Origin: Sphagnum compactum | Taxonomy: Eukaryota > Bryophyta > Sphagnopsida > Sphagnales | Direction of reading: 5' to 3' | NCBI GenBank assembly: GCA_965153455.1 | Contig: OZ234499.1 | Location: forward strand, 9,482,271 to 9,546,270 | Length of the DNA stretch: 64,000 bases | Shown: positions 1-13,465 of the stretch, one piece after another | How the letters are laid out: each line of letters begins with the position of its first letter | How positions within the stretch are numbered: position 1 is the stretch's first letter | Program-made: the position numbers and the translations under genes | The notes under the pieces: model-generated | What the model was told of the DNA's origin: nothing | The model's input: the letters and a program-made list of their open reading frames with translations, nothing else | The model's database searches: none

Positions 1-106
1 CTAAGGTCAGTTTCGTCATTAAATAATCCTCAAAACACTGAAATGAAATGTTGTGAAAATATGAAGTTGACATGTTGAAAATCATCACAATTATCATAGG
101 CTACAC

Positions 107-250
107 TCTGAATAATTTCACTACTCATATCACAATATTATAGTAGATGATGGAAATATATATAATTGAAAATTAAAAAAAGAATTCATTTTTTGAAAAA
201 AAATAATTATTTGTTTTGTCAAGGTGGAAACTGACCCTAGGCTACAGTAC
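107..250 (+). repeat. Dispersed repeat, copy 1
   Basis: This stretch matches 19797-19945 over its whole length. It begins with CTGAATAATTTCA and ends with CTGACCCTAGGCTA, with an A/T-rich, indel-filled middle. The two copies lie about 19.7 kb apart in the same orientation. Neither shows coding potential, so the class of element is unknown. A decayed retrotransposon segment is one possibility. Confidence 0.6.
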
Positions 251-3200
251 TCAAATCAGTACTATGTATATAGGCAGGTTGCACCCTATATGCCAGTACA
301 ATAGTGTTACCTGCCCATGTAAGAAGGGGGGAAAAAAGAGAGGGGAAAAAAAAAAGAGGGTCCAGGATGCCAAATTTTTTTGTTCTTTTTTTCAATTTAA
401 ATCAAAAGTCCATGTCCAAATTCTCGCCACCTCCTTTGACCCCATCTTTCCAGTCAACTTGGCACCTTAGTCAAATTGAGTTTTTTTTTAGTTGCTTTAT
501 AGATGGCCTATATTTTTCTAAAATACAACTTTTGGTAGAGTTTGTGTGATTGAGAAGCTTTTCCATATGTCCCCACACAATTCATGCCGTCCCATTAGCT
601 TAGGCCAAAATAGGTGATGAACACAAACTATGCTCACCCAATGAGGAATTGCAACATGCACCCAATAGACCCAGTTTTTTTTTCTTTTGGGGAGGAGGGT
701 GGGGACTGTTGGAATATTTTCTGGTTCCCAATGTGTTTCCATCAAGTTCCCAAAAGGTTCCTCAAGATGTTCCCAATACCACCAAACTTTTATTGTATAT
801 GCTTTGGCTAAAGTTGAACTGTCATTTATAAACTATAAAGTAGAGCCAAAGGGAAGCACATTTGTGCTTCTATTTATGTTATGGAACAAATTTTTTGGGG
901 CTATGCATTAATCATCTATATATGCAGACTATGTATCCCAACAAAACTTGGACAAAAAGAAATGCTAATAGGGTCTACTTCAAAAAGAATTCTGACCTAC
1001 CCACAAACACTTGAAGACCATTTCCCCATGACAAAAGTATCTACTGGGTTTATGGCATGGTTTAGGGTTCCCCTATAAATAGAGTCAATTGGTATGGTCC
1101 ACTTCAAACATCAGCTATTCTAGGTCTGGAGAATTGAGCCTATGTCAATTTGCATGACCCTAATTTTAGTGCCAAAATCCCAGTGCACCAGTTGTGGTTT
1201 CGTGTGAGAGAGATATATTTTGTGCAATTTGAAGAGCCCTACAGTTCAAAGGTCCCGTAGTCCCTAATGTAGGTACACTATCCAAAAGAGTTGGAACTAT
1301 TACATTGGATGGCAAAAGTTTTAGGTGCCTTTCACAATGAAACTCACATTGAAAATAGTGACCCAACTAGCATGTACAATATTAGTCCTATGCGTTAACC
1401 TCTAGAGGTTGGTGCACAAAAGTGCACTCATCAGGTCTAACAAAAGTCGGGTTCAATGAAAAATTCTTCACACAAAAAATAATTGTTCACATATTGCTGT
1501 AGTTAGTTGGTCGGGAGAATTTGGAGGCCAGGACATACTTGTTCGATTGATCTTTGCCACGGTTCAAACTTCAGAATGATCAGTCATTGAACAACTGGTC
1601 ATCTCAGAATGATGGAATCTTGTAAACAAGATATTGCTTTCTGAACTCTCTCTCAATGTCGGTTGCTGTCTCTTTAGCAGCATCTGAAGTTGCCATCCAG
1701 CATTGGCCTTAACAGATGCTCATTAGACATCTCATGCCTGCCTGTCTGGAGTTGCCAGCTTATTAGACATCTTGGGTAGTGTTCCCCTTTGATTCTGTTA
1801 GGGAGAATTCTTTGTTCAATACACTCGCTTGCTGTTACATATCTTGTTATGAGAATTCTATATTATTACATGAATGAGGTAGGTGATCTTGATACATGAC
1901 ATTGCAAACGGATCCCCTAAAGTTGCCCAACTTATGGATTCCTTAGGGAGATCTTTATCCAAGAATGTGATAAACCCCCTTTCCTGTCATCCATCTGAAA
2001 AATGATAGAATTCCACATGTGGATTGAAAAATCAGTTGAAATTGATGAAGATTTCATGTGGGATAGCTAACCTCAAATAACAAATGCTTGAAAAAAGCAG
2101 TGTGTTTTTTTGGGTGGCAAAATTTTGCAACAAAGGACTGGGTACAAGGGACTTTTTTTTGGGAAAAAGCAGCAAAGTTGCCATATTTTGGAGGAAAAAA
2201 AAAGCCTGAAGTCACCATATTTAGACAATATATTCTTCAAAACGAAGCAGGATCCTTAAAAAAGACCTACTTTACTATCTGACCTCTACTAACCACCAAA
2301 TTTGGCTCATTCCTCTTGTGGATGATCGCAAGTCCACCCACCTCCTAAAATTGGGGGGGGGGGGGGAAAAAAACCCTGTATAGAAGATTCACCAAAATGC
2401 CAAGTTATTAGAATGGCTTTTGGGTGGCACAATTGTAGTTAGTATTTTGATGAGATGACCCATAATTGGCCCATGTACAGGAATCTGGCAGAATCCAGCT
2501 GGAGCTTAACTTCTTCAACAAGTTTCAAAATCTCCAATTATAACCTATTCCAAGAACCCATTTGACATGCACCTCCAATTTTTGTCTTCCACACACACGA
2601 GAGCCTGATTGGAAATATTTACTAAATTTTACAATGTTTGAAAAAGCTTGCAGGACACTCCTCATATGCATGTATCTGGAGGGGACTGTATTCATCAGAG
2701 ACTTTCTCATCTTGTGCAAAGGATGCCACATTTTGAAAAGCAGAATGCCTGTTGAATCATTTCTCGCAATACCTGGTGATTGATTGCCTCTAGGGTATCA
2801 CGGGAAATAATATTGGTGCTTTACGCCGTGTAACGCCCTTGGAGCAGGGCATTCCCAATTCCTGGAATAAGCACGCTTTTGCTCTACCTCGAGCAGGCAG
2901 TTATTTCAAGAACTCCCCACCTCTTAAGAAATGTGCTCTCTATATTCAATCATGTCTATCACATGGACTCTAAAGTTCCCTCGTCTCCTTCTCAGTCCCT
3001 TGGCTCCAGTGATTGATCTTTGTGGGTCATAATTCACTACTAAATATACTACTACAAAGAGTGACTCTCTGTTTCTGTTTCAAGTGTGTCCCAGAGGACC
3101 CCTCAAAACCATTCATCGGAAGGCTATTTTGCCATTTGCAAAAATACATTGCATAGTTGTGCAATGTGGAGTGAACTAGAATACCATCATGGTCCAAAGT

Positions 3201-6200
3201 AGAATGTAGGATTTGCATAGATAAAAGAACGAGTTCCAATTTCCCTATGAGGGAGGGCTCTTTTGAGGAGAGGGACTGTGCCATATTCTGGTTTGAGAGC
3301 TATCATGATTAGTCATATAGAATTCAAGACTGACTTGGTCAGCATTGCCACCCACCTGCAAACTGAACTAAATACTAAAAGTTTAGTGAAAGTTCCCATA
3401 GTGGTGCCCAGTATATGTACTGGAAATGTACCTCCCATTCTTTAAAGGAGTAGGTGCAAAATTCCTCCTCTTTTCTAGGAGGGATATTCATGGACACAAG
3501 GTGTCTTCAAATACACAAAAGAAATTTCTCTAAGCTGCAAGCTAAATACTGTTGAAGAAAGCCATTTTGCTGATCTAGATCCTCATCAAAGGCTAATAGA
3601 AGAGTATACATCTTATAAGTTTGTCTTAAAGGCTTAATAAACCCTACATCCTTTCTTCCATTCCATGTATTTGATTGCACATAATGAATGGTACTTGAAA
3701 CTCTGCAACTACAGTCAGTGAATTTGTTTTGAGAAAAAAAAACTACTGGAAAAAGGGTTGTGATTTTTAAGTGTCAAACGTGTTTCTTTCAGCAAAGTTT
3801 GACCATTTTTTGAGAATTCAAATTGATAAATAAAACATAATAGTTGGGATGATAGGATTAATTGACAAACAGTCTCCACTCCTCTTTTGATGGGCAATAT
3901 TTTTTCTACCAGTCTTTGCATGGGGCTGTTGAGTTTCAGCTGGTCTTCTAATGGGCTCAAAATAAAAACCATGGAAAAAACAATTTTGAACTAAGGGTAG
4001 CCCCACCCACACATTGCGGGAGCATGTTTTGGATGTACAATGATAAAAACTTGTGTCGGTTAGGTTTTTAAAATGGTTTTGGGACATCATATTTGCACAA
4101 GATGTGATGGGTGAAAAAGGCCATTGCATAGTTCAAATCTTGCTATGGATTGATTAGATTGTTTGATTGGTCCACTTGCTTTGTTCTCAACAATCTCCTC
4201 CTTTTCAAAGTCGCACTTTCAAGTTCATGGGTGGAGCTTAGGATATATGAATATGTTATAATAAATCCAAAATATGGAGCCTCTCTAAGAAAAGGAAATT
4301 CAACTTCAATACTTCATTGAACAAAATCAAATCACATCTTCAAAGGGGAATATGTCCTATCAATTTGCAACTTCATCAACTCCTCTTTTCATTGCTTGAA
4401 TCTTGCATAAATTTATTCAAAATGTCATCCATAATCAATATTGAAAAACTAACGACTAAAGGAAAAGAGTGCAAAGCAATATTGAAAAACTAATGACAAA
4501 ATAAGAAGTGCTCAATTCAAGTGTACAGACAAAACAAGATAGACAATCGACATGTCATGTACAAGAAGAATTCAAGAGTTGAGATACTTTTACTTCACAT
4601 ATTCTTTCATTCTTAACAAAGAGCTAACCAATCAATATCCATTACATCTAGTCTGCAAAATGATATGCACATCACTTTATCCAAAGTATTTTACTTAAAA
4701 GAGGAAGCATTGAGCTTGGTGACTTGTACCCTTGGCATAACAATCTAGCTAGTTCCATAATTTCACATGGGACCATGAATTTCAAACCATGAACTGCATT
4801 TTATACCTCAAGCCTCAAGTCTACCCTTTTCAATGTTAATTTTTGAGTTGAGAAACCTAGGGCCTTTTACCAATGACCCAACCTTCAAATCAGAGTGGAT
4901 TTTCTCTACACACTTATTTTCTACGAATCTATCAGGTTGGTTTGATTGAAGGGCAACAAACTGGGGCTAATAACAGGCCCTTCCCTATACAACAGACCCA
5001 GATGGGTTTATTGTTCATTCCATTTGCATGCAAATCATCTCAATCATCACCTTCCTTCTTTTTGGAGCTTTAAGTAGAGAGGGAACAAATTAACTCATTT
5101 CATGGTCCTGTACTTAATTCAAGAAGAGAAGCTACTTTAGTTGAAGACCCATTCAGAACTTTTATATATTGCTTCCAAGTTCCTAAAGCGATTCGGCTAT
5201 CTTTGTCTATTAAGCGCAACTCCATCAGCAACCTGCATAATTATTTTTTGGATGAAGTAAAAAAGTATTAATGAAACAAAATAACATCTAGTGAAATTTA
5301 TAAAATTTTATTTTCTGAAAAGACAAAATTGATTACAACCAAACTATTATGTCCACGCAACATAATTTAATTATTGTCCATAATAGTGCGAAGCAGGGTG
5401 GAACCCAAATTATTTTTTGTATGAAGCATTCTGTAGCACCTTTTCAGGTTTGGCACTCACTCTGGTGCCAAATAATCATTTTATTTTTCAAATTTCACCT
5501 CAAAAGGAAAAATAATAATTTATGAATTGTTGCCAATAAATATAGGTAGTTTCTTTGGACTCTAAACCTATAACAGAATGAGACATTTTCCAACATTTTT
5601 TTATTGCTTCTATCTCTACTCCTTTGCAAAAGCGAGTGAACATAATGTTTCACCAAGTTATATAGTATAGAGAAATCTTGTCAATTATAGGATACGTGCA
5701 TTACAACGGTGAACTAGCCTAAAGCAAAAAGTTCTTAGATTTTGTGTTTGCTATCCCTTGATGTTGATGTATGGTATTGTCGTTCCTCTTTTAGTTCTTC
5801 ATTCAATGTTGTCAATTTGACCCCCAAGGTTATCTACTCTTTTTCATCTCTAGGTTTCAACAAAGGATTTTGCCATCTCCACTTGAGAAACCTTCATTTT
5901 CAACTCCTCTTATTCTATTTTGATCTCCGTAACTCTCTTCCCAAGCTCTACCTTCTATAGCCCTCTTCTCTTTTGTAACTCTCCTTTAGAGACTCTCTTC
6001 TTCAACTTTGCTCCCAACAACCTCATGCAAAACATTATATTTACAACCGTCAAACCCTAATCATTATGAAAGAGAAAAAAATCAAGTTGTGTGGACCTAG
6101 AGAATTTAGACAGCATAAAAACTAACCTAGTTCCCAGGGTTTTGACATTAGGGGATAAGAATTTCCTTAATATATTTCATCATTTAAGAGAAATAATTTC

Positions 6201-9200
6201 TTTAAGATGTAACATTTTCAAAAGTAATTTTATAATTGTTGAACCTTAAAAAGAATTATGATAATGAAGTTTATTTCAATTTGGGTCAATAAATTGACTT
6301 TCAACTAGCCTATTTGCACACGATTGAACGCTTGTAAATGACACTATATAATATAATAACTACTCTTGATTGGCTAAATAAAGTGATTGGTCCAAATGAC
6401 TTTATTTAAATCTCACCTTTTATTGTTAGTTTTTGTGTTTATGAATTGAGGTTGGGAAACAATTAGAAAGTGATCTTGGATGCAATAAGCACTACTACAA
6501 GCATTTTGGGATAAGGGGTATATGTGGAGCTATACCCACCACTATCAAATGGTATAAACACTATTTTTTGGATGAAAGTATAAGTAGCAATCAAGTAGTG
6601 TGAAACTCAATTCGAGCCCCATATGATATGTCCACGATTCAGTGCATACCACAAAGGCCAATAAAAGAAAATGATTATTTTTTTATCGGCCAACCATAAT
6701 GATTTACCAAGATGGTGATATTTAAATAGTGTATCATTTTTTTCATGTTCACTTCTTCATGTTTATGGGTGGGGATGGGGGGAAAACCAAGACTATATGT
6801 TGGATGTGATAAACCCTAATGGAGGCCAAAGTATGCGGTGTGTGGCTAGAAACATGAACTAGTATCCATGGCATACAATTAACTAGTTATGGTGTTTTGG
6901 ATGGGTGACAACATTTGCACATAACTACCTAAAGCTTCCTCCATTTTTTCTCTTCAACTATTGAAAAGGTTACTTAAAGAGTTCCTCAAGTTTCCTTTTG
7001 GATATAATAGAAAAAGGTTCGCCTCACCTTGTTTATGGTCGGCACATTTGTTGTTTCCCACTTGGAAAAGCTGAAAGCCCATGTGGATGGGTTGGTTGGA
7101 AAAAAAAACCAACCATTCCCCCCCCCCCCCCCCCCCCCTTTGTCCTTCTAGTGACAAAGCACGAGGGTGGCACAAAAAGAAATTAAACTGGCTGGCCACC
7201 AGCCACCGGCCAAAAGCCACCGGCCAAACCAAACTCACTCATCTAGGGTGGCCATGCACCGGCCGACCGTCCCCCCCCTTTGAAAAGTAGCCAATGCACA
7301 CTCTTGGAGTCATTGGACCACTGGAAAGGGCGAAGTGGGGGCAACAGTTGCGGTTGAAAACCCGACCTCAACACCTTCCACAGCACCCACCACCACACCG
7401 TCCACTGGATGCCCATTGTGACTCAGTTTTGGATGAACTTTTAACTTGAGTGGACATCTAGTTTCACCTTGGTAACCCATTTTGTAAGAAGTAGGTACTG
7501 TATATAGATAGGTAGATAGGTAGGGGGGGGAAAAAAAAGTGATTACTAGGTAAGTAAGTAAGTAAGTAGATGATTTATACATAGGTAAGGGCTGTTTTTA
7601 TTACCTACCTACTTACTATAAGCAACCCCACTACCTATTAACAATCGGCCACTAAACAACCAACTATTCAATAGAACTAACCATGGTTAGATAAGGAACT
7701 GGAACCCAACAGAAAACTGTTTCTTGACCTCTTACCATCCATCCATCCTTCATGGTGTGCTAGTGGGTGCTGGTTCACTTTGGCACCCATTCCTTGCACC
7801 AAAGCATATTGTAGGTATTAAAGAGTGCACAAAAAGTTCAATGTTCTTAGAGGAGGACACCATGGCCTACACAAAAAAGTTTTTTCTGGATTTTTTTTTT
7901 TGAATGTGTCTGTTTGGATGATAATATTTTAACTATGCTTGAAATTGAATGATTTTCAATGGACATGCAATGCACTAACTTAAGATTGACCTTTGGAGTG
8001 AAAGCAAGCAACAGGATTCAAATGTGGGTGCAGAGCATTTTATACCCCTTCTCTAGGAGTCAACTTCAACAAATACCAACTTTTTTTATAATTTATATAA
8101 CCTAGGTCAATTTATAAAGGATGAACATGGAGCTAGTTGGCAGAGTTGAGGAAGTTGACAATGGATGCATCTATGAAATTTTCATCCGAGCACCTTCAGA
8201 AAGGGGGGTGGTGGATGAAAAAGGTGTTAATTGGGAAAAGAGGGCAATTGATTGGGTTGGAAAAGTTGGAAAAGTTGGAAAAAATAAAGAATTTTTGCTA
8301 ATGGGGATCCCTGGATTTATCCATTGTCCTCTTTATTCATCCATTCATCTCAATTTTCATGCATTCATCGATTGTCCCATTGCCCTAGGTTTGTCCATTG
8401 TCCTGTTTGAGTTTGTCCAACTTCCTCAACTTTATTCTCTCCAACTTCCTCATTTGAAATGAATCTAATGAATATATAATATTTTCAAATAATTTTCAAA
8501 TTTGAAGATTAAAATAGTGTAACTAATGCTTTTAAACAATTTTTTAATAGAGTATAAGTATAACCCTAATCTACCACTCCCAATTTGTTCCCTCAACTTA
8601 TGAGGACTATCCAAGTGGGCACATGAGCTACTTTGAATGCACCCAAATGCCGTTCGTCTTGGTAGCACATCCTCTTTAATTGTATTTTGTTAAACTCATG
8701 TTTGTCATGTGGGTTTTGAAAAAGATTTGCATATGAATTTGCTTGCTTGTATTAAAAAACTTGAACTTGAATGTTTTTTCAACATAGACAAAGGCTTTGA
8801 ATACTAAGTAGAAGAAAAAGTCCAAATAGACAAATGTGAAACTGCGATCGACATTGTATGACACATGCAAATTGTACTCCGTCAATTTTTCACCCAACAA
8901 TAGTTTCAACAAGTCAATTTCATGTTTTGGGAACTATCATGGGCTCTCCTATATATACAAATTGGTCCTTACTAAGTTGTTTTGTTGAATGGTTGATAAC
9001 CACATTAAAAATGCAAATCCCAATCATATTTGGAGCTTTCTTGAGGGAAAAGACATGTATTGCCACTAAATGATTGTCCTAGCAATTGTTCCTAGTAGCT
9101 TTGGCAGAGGGCTTTTTACAAAAGTAAACAAAGATGGTATGAGAACAATGCACTAATAAGTTACCAAATTAGTCTGCTCCCATTTGTTCAAAACAATTCA

Positions 9201-10105
9201 TAAGTAGGGACTTGCTTCAAGATCACTTGTTAGGAATTCATTACACACAACAAGTGCATTCAAAGAAGCTATAAATAATTTCAATCATTGGCCATAACAA
9301 TTCATCTAGCTTCTTAACATTTTTGGAAGGATGGTTGTTAAAGGTTGTAAGAGGAGTCTTATTATTAGTTAAGTTAGCTTTGATATATTTGAGTTGTTAA
9401 TGGAGCTCCTGAAAGTATCCTTCTTGCATTTTTTCTTATGTAGTCAATCCCAACAAGTGTTATTCCAAGTTTTTGATTAGCATGTAGCTTTTTCTTGGGG
9501 GGAGGGGCAAGGGGTTGGTGTAACAGAGACAAAAAAATTCCATTACAAAAGGGAACCTAACAATCAACCAAGCTAGGGAATGGAAGAAACCTCCCAAGGC
9601 TAGGTGGCAAAAAATTAGTGACTAATTATATTATTAAGAGGTCTAATGTAATGTCAACTAATCCATAGCTACCACTTGTCACAAATAATCACGTAAGAAG
9701 CCCACTTAGAATTAAAGTTATCTAGTAGGTCTTCCTTAGATTTAAAGGCATTTTCGATACCTCAATGGGTTTCCCTTTAAGCTACTATGCCACAGTCAAG
9801 AAGATTATCCCAAACTAATTGTTGTACTTATTCATAACTTCAATCTTCAAACTTAAAAACCTTATCATTATAATCTAAAAAAATAATGCACGTTTTCATG
9901 CCTCTTAATAAGTTCCACACTATAAAGAACTTATGAGGCTTGTTAAGAAGCAATCTGCTTAGTATTTTGATTGTTGCCAAGTGAGAGCATGTAAGGGCAG
10001 CCCATTCCTCCCCAACCATGGTTCCAATCAATTGAGGATGCTCGTTGCCTAATACCATGCTTTGTGAGTCCACAAACAATTCTAAAATCTATGTAAAATA
10101 CTGTA

Positions 10106-10469
10106 GTGTCACGAAAGGTTCGGGCGGGCTGTAACGATCAATTTATTTAATTTTGAGGAATTTTTTTGGAAAAGGCTCATCAGTGCTACAGGAAATGCAT
10201 TGTTTTCAAGGGAAAGGTCCAGTAATCTGCCAAAAAGGTCCATTACAGGTCCAAGCCAATTTCCATTTTTTTTTGTTTTGATGTTGCAAGCCCACATGTG
10301 CAACATTCTAAGCATACAAGCATTTATTTGCACTCTGCTTTTTTTTGGCGCCAAAAGGTCCGGTTTTGGGGGAAAACGTTCGTTACAGAAGTCCAAAAGT
10401 CATTTATTTGCCCAATAAAGAATCGTTTCGGCCTCCAGCCCGAATTCATCAATGAACCTTTCGTGGCAC
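10106..10469. mobile_element. TA-flanked non-autonomous inverted-repeat element (MITE)
   Basis: The left end reads GTGTCACGAAAGGTTC and the right end is its near-exact reverse complement, GAACCTTTCGTGGCAC. Both ends are flanked by TA. Just inside each end lies CGGGCTG or CAGCCCG, which extends the inverted repeat with an insertion on one side. The 364-base element contains no transposase. A TA duplication suggests the Tc1/mariner superfamily, but the end sequence is not one I recognise. Confidence 0.65.
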
Positions 10470-10972
10470 TACGGTAGATTTAGGAATCGGTGGTGGGCAA
10501 TATGGGCAACTAATAACAAAAGTGGGATCCATTCTAGCTCAATGTATTGACAGGAATTGCATGGTGCAAAGGAGTCCAGAAAAAGCCACAAGCTAGTGAT
10601 CTATTCATATATGAAGTCATGAAGGATCAATGACCCCACTTGACATTCAAAGATTTTTGAAACTTTCATTGATTTCTCAAGAATTTTTGACCTTGGGTTG
10701 TTGTATAGTCAATTAAAGGCATTTTTATCTTGCCAAGTCCAAAGATTAAGGCCAAATTCAAATAAATCTAATCTACCATAAAAAAGAAAGTAAAGCTTCT
10801 TAAGAGGACCATAGGAAACTAGGCCTATCCTAACCTTTTGTAAAAACCATGGGGGCCTCCTCTCCTCAAGAGTATAGAACATATTTGAATCTTGAGTGAA
10901 AATGCCTAATTGCACTACAATTTTGTGTTTTGGAGTGGTCAATGGGAGGTTAAGTAGTGAAATTGGCCTTCA

Positions 10973-11302
10973 AAGCATTTCCTCCAGTGTTCATTATGTG
11001 GCCCTCCACTGAAAATATTGAATGAAGTTTAGCAATCATATCCATTGAATCCACTAGAAAACTAATGTGACCCTAGAAAAATGCACAAAGCCCTGAAGTA
11101 GCCCTGGAAGAGTTTAACACATATAGTCAAATCATAGTTATCGATTGCTCCCTGCTTCCTATTGGCTATTAGTAGTCTCTCACCTATTTGTAATCCTAGT
11201 TTTAGTTTTATCGGTGGAGTTGGAAAAAAGTAAATAACTAAAACTTGGATGTGAGAAACATTTTTGCAAAGAAACACATACCGAGCACTTCTGGAGATGC
11301 TC
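10973..11302. mobile_element. Degenerate Tourist/Harbinger-like MITE
   Basis: The right half matches the 3' half of the MITE family at 27361-27677, sharing TTGGCTATTAGTAGTCTC and CTTGGATGTGAGAAA, and ends GGAGATGCTC. The left end AAGCATTTCC resembles the same end in inverted orientation. A possible TCA duplication flanks the element. The inner left part is too diverged to align by eye, so this may be a rearranged copy with two inverted 3' ends. Confidence 0.5.
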
Positions 11303-13465
11303 TCACATTCATTCCTAAACAAGGTAAATGGCCGCCCAGTGTCATTTGTAGCATCAAAGATTCCAACCCAATCCTTCTTTACAATAGTGCTTAAGGTTGA
11401 GTGAAGCATCATCAAAGCATAAAGTGTCTAGAATTTGGGTCTAGTAACCTTGTTCAACCTCAACAAAACCATATAGTTTTTCAGCTTGGGACCATGATAC
11501 AGGAGCAAATCTGTCTTTTACCGAAATTGTCATTTTTCCTCTAGAGCCCCTTGCTATATAGTTTAGCCAACTCCTTTGATTGACAACCTAAATCAGTTTC
11601 TTGTATACCCCATCTTCCACCACAAATTGGCATGTAATTTCACTACACCAAGCCTTGGATTAGTCTTCCATTGTTTTTGTTTCAATGCTTTCGATTTTAG
11701 TTTGTTCTGAACTAATCTTTGAATGAATTCACTAACCTTAGACGTGACTCGAATGGCTTGTCTATTTCCACAAATGTTTTGTCTAGGAGTGAATTGATGA
11801 CTTTGGTTCATCCTTTGTATGAAAGTTGCACAAGAAGAGTCGGCAATTGGAACCTTCATCTTTCTTTATCATTAGATTTGGCTGAATCATCTTATGGTTC
11901 ATCACCACTTTAGCTGCATCAGAAAATTGAAAAGAAGAACACTAGTTACATGATGTATTTACACTAAAGTAAACTTTGCAACAAATAGTTCTTCCAATAT
12001 CTTTTTCTCTAACATGAATGTGTTGAACAAATAGCCAAGGTTTATTGGTCTAGTCACTTATGGCAAGACATTATTATAGACTTATCTTCAAAAGGACCAA
12101 CATGTGTGCAACCCCAATTGCGACTCAAGAAGAGGTTATGTGCATAAAAGAAAGCAAAAGAAAAATTCCTCTCCATTGACTCCCTACATTACTACCTAAT
12201 TGGGAGCTAAAATAAGTTCCAATTAGTAGGTGAACCATTAAGCAAGTATGATCAAAAACACACAACAAACATCCCTCCATTCTCTCTCTCAAACATTCAA
12301 TAACCACAATAATAATCCCTTTGAAAGTGATTCAGAAAAAGGAACATGAAACCACCTAGATTGGAACCACCATAATTTGTTGTTCCTACTAAGGAGATAG
12401 TGAGAAGATGAGTTCGACTAATTGAGAAGTCGATTAATTTTGATGACAAGAAGTTATCATTCAAGAACAAGGATAGATGTCTGTACATTGAAATCCTGAA
12501 AGACAAAGCCTTGTAACCAGAGTTTTTTTGTGCAAAAAACTGCTGACATTTAACGCTCCATCCCTCTTGGGATGCTCACCACTGACTTGGAAACAGAAAC
12601 TTGAAAAACAAAAACACTAGTAGCAACTTAAAAGCATTACAATAAGAGTGAAAATTATTTTGAAACAAAAGATGACAAGAAGAGCCTTTAGCATGCAGGT
12701 TAACAATACATAAAACGAGTGGATGGCCACCACACCCTTAAAACAAACAAAGCCTTGCAACCCATTCAAATGTCACAGGAAGAAAGAGCATTACTCAAGA
12801 ACATGAAACAATATGCGAAGCATGTGTGACCTTTGTATACTGATAGGTACTACAATGGCATAAATATTAATCTGTATAGTGACTTGTTGCACCCATGGTA
12901 TTGAAACAAGTTCAGAACCACTATCTCTTATTTGCAAGCTGTCCTCATCCTGGCTTGATAGGAATACATAGTAGCAGCTCTGTAAGGGGAGTATAAACTA
13001 ACCACCCGATTACACTTCTACTTTAGAAATGATCTTAACAAAGCATATGAGCATTCGCCTCCTTCAATCCTTCAGTTCTGACCTTTTTAGCTGAATGTGT
13101 TGGAACCAGTTCTAAACTTGGTTGCTCAGAATTGATCAGGCTACCTTTCATTTAGCCATTAACTGACTAGGCTGATAACTAAGCAGTAATATGGAGTCCC
13201 AGGTTATCAATTGATCAGTAACAAAGTAGGACATTCACTGATTCAAGAGTCCAGAACCAAATTTCACTCATATTGCCAAATGCAGGTCCTCACAATGGCA
13301 ATTCAAATGGAAAATCCACACAAAGAATTGGGATTCATACCGCACAATACAGTGACTGCAGCTCTGGTACAGGCATTCCATAGCTCCGGAACAAATCAAT
13401 GCTATGAGCATATCTTGCAAGAACACATCAAAATCACCAAAATCCACAATTCCTTCATGACAGAA

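Larger units (their letters stand above)
1..13400. other. Repeat-rich AT-rich region without a supported gene
   Basis: Both strands were read for protein families and none was recognised. Open frames are short and scattered and are mostly low-complexity. The region holds homopolymer runs (a G run at 2353-2366 and a C run of about 21 at 7118-7138), GATA/CCTA-type simple repeats near 7500-7620, a TA-flanked inverted-repeat element at 10106-10469, a degenerate MITE at 10973-11302 and fragments of dispersed repeats. It looks like decayed transposon sequence between genes. Non-coding RNA genes cannot be excluded by eye. Confidence 0.6.

Noticed and set aside
1500-1900. Possible solo LTR, with a terminal TTACA and short internal duplications around TTAGACATCT
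   Set aside because: No matching second LTR, target duplication or primer-binding site could be found by eye.
4000-4235. Faint similarity to the MITE family (TTGATTAGATTGTTTGATTGGTCCA)
   Set aside because: Only a short central block matches and neither end could be placed.
8121-8462. A 113-codon plus-strand frame in the repeat-rich left arm
   Set aside because: It contains simple repeats (VGKVGKVGK) and no recognisable domain or splice context.
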